In this document: positions 27,500 to 35,261 of the stretch, in pieces
How the letters are laid out: each line of letters starts with the position of its first letter
Position numbering within the stretch: position 1 is the first letter of the stretch
Source: [Clostridium] aerotolerans DSM 5434
GTDB lineage: Bacteria; Bacillota; Clostridia; Lachnospirales; Lachnospiraceae
Length of the DNA: 64,000 nt
Assembly: GCF_000687555.1 (NCBI RefSeq)
Contig: NZ_JHWJ01000007.1
Span: 149,028 to 213,027, forward strand
Reading direction: 5' to 3'
Notes under the pieces: generated by a model
What the model saw: only the letters and a program-made list of their open reading frames with translations
The model's database searches: none
Told to the model about the DNA's origin: nothing
Translations under genes and position numbers: made by a program

Positions 27500-28978
27500 A
27501 TGAAATTTGGATTTGACAATAACAAGTATTTAAACATGCAGTCAGAGCATATCAAGGAGCGGATCGGTCAATTTGGGGACAAGCTTTATCTGGAATTCGG
27601 TGGCAAGCTGTTTGACGATTATCACGCTTCCAGGGTACTGCCGGGATTTGAGCCTGACAGCAAACTCCGCATGCTGATGCAGCTTTCTGACCAGGCAGAA
27701 ATCATTATCGCTATCAGTGCAGCCGATATCGAAAAGAATAAGATTCGTCACGATCTGGGCATCACCTATGATGTGGATGTATTCCGTCTCATTCAGTCCT
27801 TTACGGATAAGGGACTCTATGTAGGAAGCGTAGTCATCACCCAGTATTCCGGACAGAAATCTGCCGATGTATTTAAAAGCAAGCTGGAAACCATGGGAAT
27901 CCGTGTATACCGCCATTACATCATTGACGGCTATCCAAGCAATATTCCTTTCATTGTCAGCGATGAAGGCTATGGAAGAAATGATTATATAGAAACAACA
28001 AAACCTCTTGTCATTATCACAGCACCAGGACCAGGAAGCGGAAAGATGGCTACCTGCTTATCCCAGCTTTATCATGAAAACAAGAGAGGGGTCAAAGCCG
28101 GCTATGCCAAGTTTGAGACCTTCCCCGTTTGGAACCTTCCATTAAAGCACCCGGTAAACCTTGCCTACGAGGCAGCTACCGCTGACTTAAATGATGTTAA
28201 CATGATTGACCCTTTCCATCTGGAGGCTTACGGCACCACCTCCGTTAATTACAACCGTGACGTGGAGGTTTTTCCTGTATTAAGTGCTATCTTTGAAGAA
28301 ATTTATGGAGAATGCCCCTATAAATCACCGACGGACATGGGCGTAAATATGGCTGGATTTTGCATTGTAGATGATGAGATCTGCAGAGAAGCTTCCATGC
28401 AGGAAATTATAAGAAGATACTATCAGGCGCTCTTAAGACTGGCTAAGGATACTGGCTCCAAGGATGAAGTCTATAAGATCGAGCTTATATTAAAGCAGGC
28501 GAAAATCACCACAGACAAGCGTCCGGTGGTTAAGGCTGCCAACGAACGGGCAGAAGCAATGGGATCCCCCTGTGCCGCCTTACAGCTGGAAGACGGAAGA
28601 GTTATCACAGGAAAGACCACCAACCTTCTTGGTTCCTCTGCTGCTCTTTTACTGAACGCAGTCAAAGCCTTAGGAGATATCCCTCACGATGTGCATTTAA
28701 TCGCTCCTTCCGCCATTGAGCCGATCCAGAAGTTAAAGACTTATTATCTGGGAAGCAAAAATCCAAGACTGCATACAGACGAGGTCTTAATTGCCTTATC
28801 AACCTGTGCAGCCACAGACCCCAATGCACAAATCGCACTGGAGCAGCTGCCCAAATTAAAGGGATGCGAAGCTCATACTTCTGTTATTCTTTCTGATGTG
28901 GATATGAAGACCTTTAAAAAATTGGGAGTTCATCTGACCTGTGAACCCCTTTACGAAGAAAAGAAAATTTATCATTAG
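27500..28978 (+). CDS. DUF1846 family protein
   Basis: A 492-residue cytoplasmic protein of the DUF1846 family, whose biochemical function is not settled. The N-terminal part is Rossmann-like (ADIEKNKIRHDLGITYDVD), the centre has a P-loop-like TAPGPGSGKMATCLSQL (about 175-191), and the C-terminal part contains LEDGRVITGKTTNLLGSSAA. Length fits the family. I use ATG 27500, five bases after GGAGG; an ATG at 27488 would overlap that site. Monocistronic, with its own downstream terminator. Confidence 0.82.
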   Translation: MKFGFDNNKYLNMQSEHIKERIGQFGDKLYLEFGGKLFDDYHASRVLPGFEPDSKLRMLMQLSDQAEIIIAISAADIEKNKIRHDLGITYDVDVFRLIQSFTDKGLYVGSVVITQYSGQKSADVFKSKLETMGIRVYRHYIIDGYPSNIPFIVSDEGYGRNDYIETTKPLVIITAPGPGSGKMATCLSQLYHENKRGVKAGYAKFETFPVWNLPLKHPVNLAYEAATADLNDVNMIDPFHLEAYGTTSVNYNRDVEVFPVLSAIFEEIYGECPYKSPTDMGVNMAGFCIVDDEICREASMQEIIRRYYQALLRLAKDTGSKDEVYKIELILKQAKITTDKRPVVKAANERAEAMGSPCAALQLEDGRVITGKTTNLLGSSAALLLNAVKALGDIPHDVHLIAPSAIEPIQKLKTYYLGSKNPRLHTDEVLIALSTCAATDPNAQIALEQLPKLKGCEAHTSVILSDVDMKTFKKLGVHLTCEPLYEEKKIYH

Positions 28979-29014
28979 GCCCGGTCTTACCATTTAAGCC
29001 CAGGCAAAGAATAT

Positions 29015-29048
29015 AAAAAATGCGTCTTGAAATTCAAGACGCATTTTT
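29015..29048. terminator. bidirectional terminator between DUF1846 and CarD genes
   Basis: AAAATGCGTCTTGAA / TTCAAGACGCATTTTT hairpin with A-run before and T-run after it, between convergent genes. Confidence 0.88.
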
Positions 29049-29058
29049 AGTACTTCCA

Positions 29059-29598
29059 TCACGATTTTATATCAACTGATGTCACAGGACTTTCCTCTTG
29101 ACTTACCTGTTCTTCCACAAGACCTTTCACCTTGGTCCGATCCATCAAAAGAGCAGCAGCCAGTTCTCCGTAAAGAAGCTCCTGCGCCATATTAAAATAG
29201 AAATCATCCTTTGCGGTACTCTTCTTTCCTTCTGCCAAACGCTTCTGTTTCTTTAAATAGAGCGTCTTAATGATCTGCATCCAGCCGGTACCTTCATTTC
29301 TCTGCATGATCTCCTTGTATTTACCTTCTCTTTGTCTGTCATCTACCACCCAAATGGTTTCTATGTCTGGAATCTGGTCAATCAGTTCCAATGCCTCTTC
29401 TTTGGTAACAGCAGGTCTTATGGCTGCTTTTTTATTGTCTACCGGCGTATAAACCGCGCTGTGCTGCTCCTCGTAAAGTGGCTTTAGCGTATAATAAAGC
29501 CGGTCTTCCTGGGCCGCAGACATAGCAAGACTTCCAATGGCGTTCACCTTGCAAATACCATGGGTACCATACATAACCAGATCGTTTACCTGAAACAT
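29059..29598 (-). CDS. CarD-family RNA polymerase-binding transcription factor
   Basis: A 179-residue CarD/CdnL-TRCF family protein. Residues 1-60 form the RNAP-beta interaction Tudor-like domain (FQVNDLVMYGTHGICKV, YYTLKPLYEEQHSAVYTPVD); the remainder is the helical DNA-binding domain, including EIMQRNEGTGWMQIIKTLYLKK. CarD proteins stabilise open promoter complexes. ATG 29598 is preceded by AGGAGGAATGC; an in-frame start ten codons upstream has no such site. Confidence 0.9.
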   Translation of the reverse strand: MFQVNDLVMYGTHGICKVNAIGSLAMSAAQEDRLYYTLKPLYEEQHSAVYTPVDNKKAAIRPAVTKEEALELIDQIPDIETIWVVDDRQREGKYKEIMQRNEGTGWMQIIKTLYLKKQKRLAEGKKSTAKDDFYFNMAQELLYGELAAALLMDRTKVKGLVEEQVSQEESPVTSVDIKS

Positions 29599-29778
29599 AA
29601 TGCATTCCTCCTGACTGAAAAACAACACAATATTGCCAATGTTACAACTACTCTCCTATAAGTATAACACTTTACACCATGTTTTGTCAGTATTTTTTTG
29701 TTTTTTAGTCATTTTCGTGAAATATTACCAGATACAACCCTTGTATTATTTGTGCAATTTAAGTAATTATCCCATAAA

Positions 29779-29829
29779 AAACACCCTAAATATCCAAACA
29801 TTACCAAAATGTCAGATATTTAGGGCACT
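29779..29829 (-). terminator. terminator of the deo operon
   Basis: On the minus strand CCCTAAATATC (29815-29825) pairs with GATATTTAGGG (29784-29794) around a 20-base loop, followed by TGTTTTTTATG. Confidence 0.8.
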
Positions 29830-29837
29830 TTTTATGG

Positions 29838-30488
29838 TTAGTCTTTTTTAGCTGCCAGCTTAACAGCTGCACTTGCACCTACCCGACTGCATCCAGCTTC
29901 GATATAAGCCCTTAAATCTTCCAGGGTACGCACTCCGCCTGCTGCCTTGATTTTTACCTCTGGCCCGATGTGCTCTTTAAACAGCTGGATATCAGAAAGA
30001 GTCGCACCAGCAGTGCCGAATCCGGTAGAGGTCTTAATGTAATCGGCTTTTGCAGCAGTTACTGCCTTGCACATGGCGATCTTCTCTTCTTCTGTAAGAT
30101 AACAGGTCTCAATAATGACCTTTAAGATCTTGTCTCCTGTTTCCTGCTTTAACAAACGAATTTCTTCTTCTACTTTTTTATAATCTCCGTTTTTCACGTC
30201 AGCGAGGTTGATTACCATATCCACTTCAGAGGCTCCGTCTTCAATGGCTTTCTTTGTCTCCAGAACCTTAGACTCTGTAACGCTGTAGCCAAGAGGAAAT
30301 CCGACTACCGTACAGATATTCAGATTTGGAAATTCCTTATGAACTCTGCTGATATAACAGGGTGGAATGCATACAGAAGCAGTTTTATATTCCAAAGCCT
30401 CCTGACAAAGCACCTTAATCTCTTCCCAGGTCGCAACGGCCTTTAATACAGTATGGTCTACATAGCTTAACATTTCTAAATCGGTCAT
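29838..30488 (-). CDS. deoC: deoxyribose-phosphate aldolase
   Basis: A 216-residue class I aldolase that splits 2-deoxyribose-5-phosphate into acetaldehyde and glyceraldehyde-3-phosphate. TIM-barrel motifs: VDHTVLKA (about 8), VVGFPLGY (about 62), the Schiff-base Lys in DYIKTSTGFG (about 150) and the second Lys in VKIKAAGGVR (about 178). I start at ATG 30488 with GAAAGGAAA upstream; the open frame continues 36 codons into pdp but without support. Last gene of the deo operon. Confidence 0.94.
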   Translation of the reverse strand: MTDLEMLSYVDHTVLKAVATWEEIKVLCQEALEYKTASVCIPPCYISRVHKEFPNLNICTVVGFPLGYSVTESKVLETKKAIEDGASEVDMVINLADVKNGDYKKVEEEIRLLKQETGDKILKVIIETCYLTEEEKIAMCKAVTAAKADYIKTSTGFGTAGATLSDIQLFKEHIGPEVKIKAAGGVRTLEDLRAYIEAGCSRVGASAAVKLAAKKD

Positions 30489-30507
30489 TTGTTTGATTTC
30501 CTTTCTA

Positions 30508-31833
30508 TTATACAAGACGCTCTGCACCTGCTTTTGTAACTCTTGCATAGATGAGAGGCTCTGCGGCCGGCTTTTCATCACTGATGGTGACCGCACTTAA
30601 AAATTCCTCTGCGGAAGCCAAAAACAGCTCTTCCTTAGAAGTATAAAGCACTGCCATAACTTCTCCCTCCATGACGCTCTGGCCCACCTTCTTTTTAAGA
30701 GCAATTCCGGCAGCAAAGTCGATTTCACTCTCCTTCGTGATTCTGCCAGCTCCAAGCATGGAAGATGCAATGCCGCACTTCTCCGTATCCATATGAGTGA
30801 TGTAGCCGCCTTTTGGAGCTTTTACCTCCAGCTTAAAGGGAGCTTTTTGAAACAGGGAAGTATCTTTTATCACGGAAGAATCGCCTCCCTGTGCTTCCAC
30901 CATGGCGATCAGGCGTTTTAGTGCACTTCCATCAGAAATGGTCTTTTCTGCCATGGCCCTGCATAGGTCAAGATCACCTTTTCCAGCCAGATAGAGCATA
31001 CCGGAAGCAAGCTGTAAGCATACCTCTGTCAAATCCGCGGGGCCATTTCCTTTTAAGGTATCCACTGCCTCTATGACCTCCAGGCTGTTGCCGATGAGAC
31101 TTCCAAGAGGAATATCCATATTGGTGATCAGCGCCATGGTTTTCTTCCCTGCGTGCTCCCCAATAGCCACCATCTTTTCAGCAAGGGTAATGGAATCATC
31201 AAGGGTTTTCATAAATGCTCCGCTGCCTGTCTTTACGTCAAGAAGAATGCAGTCACTTCCTGCTGCCAGCTTTTTGCTCATAATGGATGCCGCAATGAGG
31301 GGTATGCTGTCTACCGTGGCTGTCACGTCCCGAAGGGCGTAAAGCTTTTTATCTGCGGGGGCCAGATTGCCGGACTGCCCGATGACGGAAAGTCCTGTGT
31401 TGTTGACCACCTGAAAGAATTCTTCTTCCGTAAGGGTCGTACGCATACCGGGTATGGACTCCATCTTATCAACCGTTCCTCCGGTATGTCCAAGACCCCG
31501 TCCAGACATCTTAGCGACCTTGACTCCACAAGCCGCCACAATAGGGGCTACCACCAGAGTGGTCTTGTCTCCAACGCCTCCTGTTGAATGTTTATCCACC
31601 TTAATGCCTTCAATGGGAGATAAATCCACCATATCACCGGAATGAGCCACCTCACTGGTCAAAGTGGCTGTCTCCTTATCATTCATTCCATTTAAATAAA
31701 TGGCCATCAGCATCGCTGACATCTGATAATCCGGAATCTCTCCCTTTACATAGCCATCTATCATAAAACGGATCTCTTCTTCACTGAGAGTTTCTCCGTT
31801 TCTCTTTTTTGCAATTACATCATACATCCTCAT
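30508..31833 (-). CDS. pdp: pyrimidine-nucleoside phosphorylase
   Basis: A 441-residue enzyme converting thymidine, uridine or deoxyuridine plus phosphate to base and (deoxy)ribose-1-phosphate. Motifs: the helical N-domain YDVIAKKRNGETLSEEEI, the phosphate-binding KHSTGGVGDK (about 80), the family signature SGRGLGHTGGTVDKMES (about 107-123), and the C-terminal barrel-sandwich domain. It lies between cdd and deoC in a salvage operon, supplying the sugar phosphate used by deoB and deoC. Start ATG 31833; an ATG two codons on is also possible. Confidence 0.94.
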   Translation of the reverse strand: MRMYDVIAKKRNGETLSEEEIRFMIDGYVKGEIPDYQMSAMLMAIYLNGMNDKETATLTSEVAHSGDMVDLSPIEGIKVDKHSTGGVGDKTTLVVAPIVAACGVKVAKMSGRGLGHTGGTVDKMESIPGMRTTLTEEEFFQVVNNTGLSVIGQSGNLAPADKKLYALRDVTATVDSIPLIAASIMSKKLAAGSDCILLDVKTGSGAFMKTLDDSITLAEKMVAIGEHAGKKTMALITNMDIPLGSLIGNSLEVIEAVDTLKGNGPADLTEVCLQLASGMLYLAGKGDLDLCRAMAEKTISDGSALKRLIAMVEAQGGDSSVIKDTSLFQKAPFKLEVKAPKGGYITHMDTEKCGIASSMLGAGRITKESEIDFAAGIALKKKVGQSVMEGEVMAVLYTSKEELFLASAEEFLSAVTISDEKPAAEPLIYARVTKAGAERLV

Positions 31834-31852
31834 GGTTTCCCTAGCCCCTCAT

Positions 31853-32284
31853 TCATTCACTGGATTTTAAATTATCATTTGTAAATCCCATCGGAAGTAT
31901 TTCCCTTAAGGTATAGACCGAGGTCTTTTCTCCTGCTCCCAGGATAATTTGAAATTCATCAGGATCGCAAAACTCTGCCATGACCTGCCTGCAAACTCCG
32001 CAGGGAGCACAAAAATCCCCTTCTTTTCCTTTTTTATTGCCTACGATGGCAATGGCCTCAAATTCAGTCACGCCTTCTGAAACCGCCTTAAAAAATGCCG
32101 TCCGCTCTGCGCAGTTGGTGGGTGAAAAGGAGGCATTCTCGATGTTACATCCTCTGTAGACCGTTCCGTTCTTTGCCAGAAGAGCCGCTCCCACACAAAA
32201 GTCCGAATACGGTACATATGCATTTCTTTGTGCCTCATAGGCCTCTGCCACCAACATGTTTTTTGTTGCTTCCTCAAGCTTCAT
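31853..32284 (-). CDS. cdd: cytidine deaminase
   Basis: A 143-residue zinc deaminase turning (deoxy)cytidine into (deoxy)uridine. Active-site motif NCAERTAF (about 53-60; Cys as ligand in the tetrameric Gram-positive type, with catalytic Glu) and the second zinc pair PCGVCRQV (about 90-97). ATG 32284 is preceded by ACAGGAGGTGCCC; a GTG inside that site would add two residues. Sits between deoB and pdp. Confidence 0.94.
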   Translation of the reverse strand: MKLEEATKNMLVAEAYEAQRNAYVPYSDFCVGAALLAKNGTVYRGCNIENASFSPTNCAERTAFFKAVSEGVTEFEAIAIVGNKKGKEGDFCAPCGVCRQVMAEFCDPDEFQIILGAGEKTSVYTLREILPMGFTNDNLKSSE

Positions 32285-32296
32285 GGGCACCTCCTG

Positions 32297-33472
32297 TTAT
32301 TTTGCTACTTCTTCTAAAAAGCTCTTGCCTGCGATGTCACCCTTTAATCCAAATAAATCAAGGACCGTAGCAGCAATGTCTGCAAAGGTATCTCTGGTAC
32401 CAATGGAAACGCCTGCTTTGATTCCCTCTCCATAGATAAGCATTGGTGTGTATTCTCTGGAATGGTCGGTACTTGGAGTCCCAGGGTCACAGCCATGGTC
32501 TGCGGTTATGATAAGGACATCATCTGATTTCATGCCTTTCATGAATTCACCTAACTGCACATCGAAATCCGTAGCAGCCTGAGCATAGCCCTTTACATCA
32601 TTTCTATGGCCGTATACCATATCAAAATCCACCAGATTCACAAAGCAAATGCCATTAAAGTCATCTTTTTGCGCTTCCAGTGTCTTAATCATGCCATCTG
32701 TATTATTCACAATAGAAGTTGTTTTATCAATTCCTTTTCCTGCAAAGATATCGTATATCTTTCCAATCCCAATGGTATCATAGCCAGCCTCTTTCAGGCA
32801 GTCCAGCATAGTAGTCTTAGGCGGAAGAAGGGAAAAATCATGGCGGTGAGGAGTCCTTTTAAAATCAGGATAAGTCCCGTCAAATGGTCTGGCAATTACA
32901 CGGCCAAGGCTGTGCTTTCCAGTCAGCAGCTCTCTTGCAATCTTACAGTAGCGGTAAAGCTCCTCAAGAGGCACCACTTCTTCGTGAGCGGCTATCTGGA
33001 ATACGCTGTCTGCAGAAGTATAAACAATCAAATCCCCGGTCTTTACATGCTCTTCTCCGAAATCTCTGATGACATCGGTTCCGGAGTAAGGCTTATTACA
33101 GAGAATTCCTCTGCCCGTCTGCTTTTTAAATTCGGAGAGAATTTCCTCTGGAAATCCGTTGGGATAGGTGGGAAGAGGCTCTTCGGATATAATTCCGGCA
33201 ATTTCCCAATGGCCTATGGTGGTGTCCTTTCCCTGGGACTGTTCTGTCAAACGTCCGTAGGAACCCACTGGCATCTCTTCTTTTTCTCCTGCTGTTACGC
33301 CATCTATGTTAAACATTCCCAGCTTTTTCAAATTAGGGGTGTAATACTCATCTGCTTTTGCAATGCTTCCTAAGGTATTGCTTCCTTCGTCATGAAATTT
33401 CGCAGCATCTGGTGCTTCACCGATACCAAAGCTGTCTAATACAATTAAAAATACTCGTTTTGTCTCTGACAT
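32297..33472 (-). CDS. deoB: phosphopentomutase
   Basis: A 391-residue alkaline-phosphatase-superfamily mutase interconverting (deoxy)ribose-1- and -5-phosphate. Metal and active-site motifs: LDSFGIGEAPDA (about 10-21), GKDTTIGHWEIAG with the phosphoacceptor Thr (about 82-94), RHDFSLLPP, and the C-terminal ITADHGCDPGTPSTDHSR. First gene of deoB-cdd-pdp-deoC. I use the second Met (33472), seven bases after AGGAGG; the first ATG (33478) abuts that site. Confidence 0.94.
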   Translation of the reverse strand: MSETKRVFLIVLDSFGIGEAPDAAKFHDEGSNTLGSIAKADEYYTPNLKKLGMFNIDGVTAGEKEEMPVGSYGRLTEQSQGKDTTIGHWEIAGIISEEPLPTYPNGFPEEILSEFKKQTGRGILCNKPYSGTDVIRDFGEEHVKTGDLIVYTSADSVFQIAAHEEVVPLEELYRYCKIARELLTGKHSLGRVIARPFDGTYPDFKRTPHRHDFSLLPPKTTMLDCLKEAGYDTIGIGKIYDIFAGKGIDKTTSIVNNTDGMIKTLEAQKDDFNGICFVNLVDFDMVYGHRNDVKGYAQAATDFDVQLGEFMKGMKSDDVLIITADHGCDPGTPSTDHSREYTPMLIYGEGIKAGVSIGTRDTFADIAATVLDLFGLKGDIAGKSFLEEVAK

Positions 33473-33490
33473 ATTCATACCTCCTGTTAC

Positions 33491-33515
33491 GAAAAGGGAT
33501 TGCTCTGCAATCCCT
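33491..33515 (-). terminator. hairpin between the c-di-AMP receptor gene and deoB
   Basis: AAGGGATTGC / GCAATCCCTT stem with a 3-base loop, followed on the minus strand by TTTTCG. A short U-tract suggests a partial terminator that would lower readthrough into deoB. Confidence 0.6.
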
Positions 33516-33526
33516 TCGACATTTCG

Positions 33527-33862
33527 TCAAATTTTTTCAAATCTTTCCACATCTGTTACAAATATAGTAGCGCCGCCAAGTTCAACCGTTGTCGGCATCA
33601 TCATAAATCCAGAGGATACGGATGCCAGGTTGGGAGCCGGTACATTATATGTTATCTTCTGGCGTTTCCCACAGGTGTCTTTAATCAGATTAATGACCAC
33701 CTCTACCTGTTCGTCTTCTGTACCTATCATCAAAGTCGTATTTCCCTTTTTTAAGAAGCCGCCTGTAGTGGCAAGTTTTGTCACGCTGTACTGGTGTTCA
33801 TTCAGTGCATCGGTCACCCGGTTTCCATCATCGGAGCTAACGATAGCATAAATTATCTTCAT
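33527..33862 (-). CDS. darA: cyclic-di-AMP receptor (DarA/PstA, PII-like)
   Basis: A 111-residue PII-like trimeric protein that binds c-di-AMP. Seen: MKIIYAIVSSDDGNRVTDAL, the GGFLKKGNTTLMIGTEDEQV segment (about 36-55), and the C-terminal ATIFVTDVERFEKI. Length matches the approximately 109-residue family. I start at ATG 33862 with GTGAGGTGG upstream, removing twelve poorly conserved residues. It lies directly before the deo operon; c-di-AMP receptors of this type have no settled output. Confidence 0.87.
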   Translation of the reverse strand: MKIIYAIVSSDDGNRVTDALNEHQYSVTKLATTGGFLKKGNTTLMIGTEDEQVEVVINLIKDTCGKRQKITYNVPAPNLASVSSGFMMMPTTVELGGATIFVTDVERFEKI

Positions 33863-33989
33863 ATCTACCACCTCACTTTTCATTTGGCAAAACTGCATTT
33901 ATTAGATGGTTCTATTATAAAGCATAATCAGGAAAAATAAAACAACCAATCCTAAAATTTTTATAAGTTTTCTGTTAATAAGCAAGATT

Positions 33990-34553
33990 CTACATTTTAT
34001 AAAGAAGCTTTTGATAAATTCTATCCCTCATCCATGGTTCATTGACCGCATGTAAGCATTCACTGAGGGCAAACCAGCCGACTGCACTGTTTTCATCCTC
34101 TTTGATACATATCGGCAGCGTGTCATCCGCTTCCAGTAAATACGTTACATTCAAATGAAGATGAGAAGGGACATAAGCTCCTTTTTTCTCATGACCGTCC
34201 ACCGTAAGAATCTCCAGGGAAAAAATGTCCCTGCTCACCGGCACGACTTTGCTGATTCCGGTTTCCTCCATGGCCTCTCTAAGAGCCACCTTTAGAAGAT
34301 CCTTTTCTCCATCCGCGTGTCCTCCTGTCCAGGCCCAGGAACCATAGATGTTGTGATAAGCCATCAGGGCTTTGGTGCGGGAGGGGTTTACCACCCAGCC
34401 GGAAGCCGATAGATGGGCCTGTTCATTTTCCCTGTAAAAACAGGAATCTCCCTGGCGCAGATAAGAAAGAATCAGCTCCTTATCCTTCTCCTCCTGTTCA
34501 TTCCATGGCCGAAACCGTTCCATATCATTTATCAGTTGTTCTCTTTGATCCAT
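33990..34553 (-). CDS. Nudix hydrolase
   Basis: A 187-residue protein with a Nudix domain that probably hydrolyses a nucleoside-diphosphate-linked substrate. The Nudix box reads GGHADGEKDLLKVALREAM followed by EETGI (about 83-106); the REAMEETG core is complete, while the first Glu of the box is replaced, as in other GGHADG subfamily members. ATG 34553 has AAGGGGAC upstream; an ATG seven codons earlier would overlap that site. Substrate unknown. Confidence 0.85.
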   Translation of the reverse strand: MDQREQLINDMERFRPWNEQEEKDKELILSYLRQGDSCFYRENEQAHLSASGWVVNPSRTKALMAYHNIYGSWAWTGGHADGEKDLLKVALREAMEETGISKVVPVSRDIFSLEILTVDGHEKKGAYVPSHLHLNVTYLLEADDTLPICIKEDENSAVGWFALSECLHAVNEPWMRDRIYQKLLYKM

Positions 34554-34640
34554 GCTCTTTTGTCCCCTTTTCATCGTTTTTCAGGCATACTCTAACGCCT
34601 TAAGGATATATTTTATTGAATAAGCAAAACGAGGTGTTAT

Positions 34641-35234
34641 ATGAAGTTATCTTCTCTTGTGTTTTCCGATCCTTCTCCATGGCCTCCCATAGAGATTGTA
34701 TCCCAAAATGAACGGTACGCAGCCGCCATGTTATCAAACATTGGTGCCTGCAACTCTGAAATGTCTGCCATCAGCCTCTATGTCTACAACAGTCTCATTA
34801 CAAAGAATTTCTTTTTTGAGATTGCAGAGTGTTTTCACAAAATCAGTATGGTGGAAATGCGCCATCTAAATGCATTCGGTGAGCTGTGCGTACTTTTAGG
34901 AACAGACCCCAGACTTTGGAGCCAGCAAAACGGACGGATGCAGTACTGGTCACCTTCCTGCAATCACTACCCCACCAGAATTGGAGAGCTTGTAACCAAT
35001 GCTCTTAATGGGGAGCTGGAAGCCATACGGAAATATCAGGCTCAGGCCCAGTGGATCGATGATTGTAAGATTCAGGCCGTCTTAAACCGGATTATCGCGG
35101 ATGAACAGTGTCACGTTGAGATATTCCGGCTTATTCTGGCTGAGCTAAACGGCGAAACCCTGATTCAATCCACGGAATACAGTGAAGCAGAGGAAGAATC
35201 AGAACTTACCGAAGATGAATATGAACCCTTATAA
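34641..35234 (+). CDS. ferritin-like di-iron (rubrerythrin-fold) protein
   Basis: A 197-residue four-helix bundle. Carboxylate and His metal ligands recur with the usual spacing: SEMSAIS (Glu, helix A), SMVEMRHLNAFGEL (E-x-x-H, helix B), NGELEAIRKY (Glu, helix C) and ADEQCHVEIF (E-x-x-H, helix D). It ends in an acidic tail (EAEEESELTEDEYE). Related proteins are rubrerythrin/bacterioferritin-like or spore-coat-associated; no rubredoxin domain is present. ATG 34641 follows CGAGGTG. Probable iron or peroxide handling; not more precise. Confidence 0.78.
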   Translation: MKLSSLVFSDPSPWPPIEIVSQNERYAAAMLSNIGACNSEMSAISLYVYNSLITKNFFFEIAECFHKISMVEMRHLNAFGELCVLLGTDPRLWSQQNGRMQYWSPSCNHYPTRIGELVTNALNGELEAIRKYQAQAQWIDDCKIQAVLNRIIADEQCHVEIFRLILAELNGETLIQSTEYSEAEEESELTEDEYEPL

Positions 35235-35261
35235 TCCCGGATTCCTAAAGAAGGCCTGGTC

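Noticed and set aside
30489..30596. N-terminal extension of deoC by 36 codons
   Set aside because: The extension lies inside pdp, lacks a ribosome site, and DeoC homologues begin at the internal Met with GAAAGGAAA upstream.
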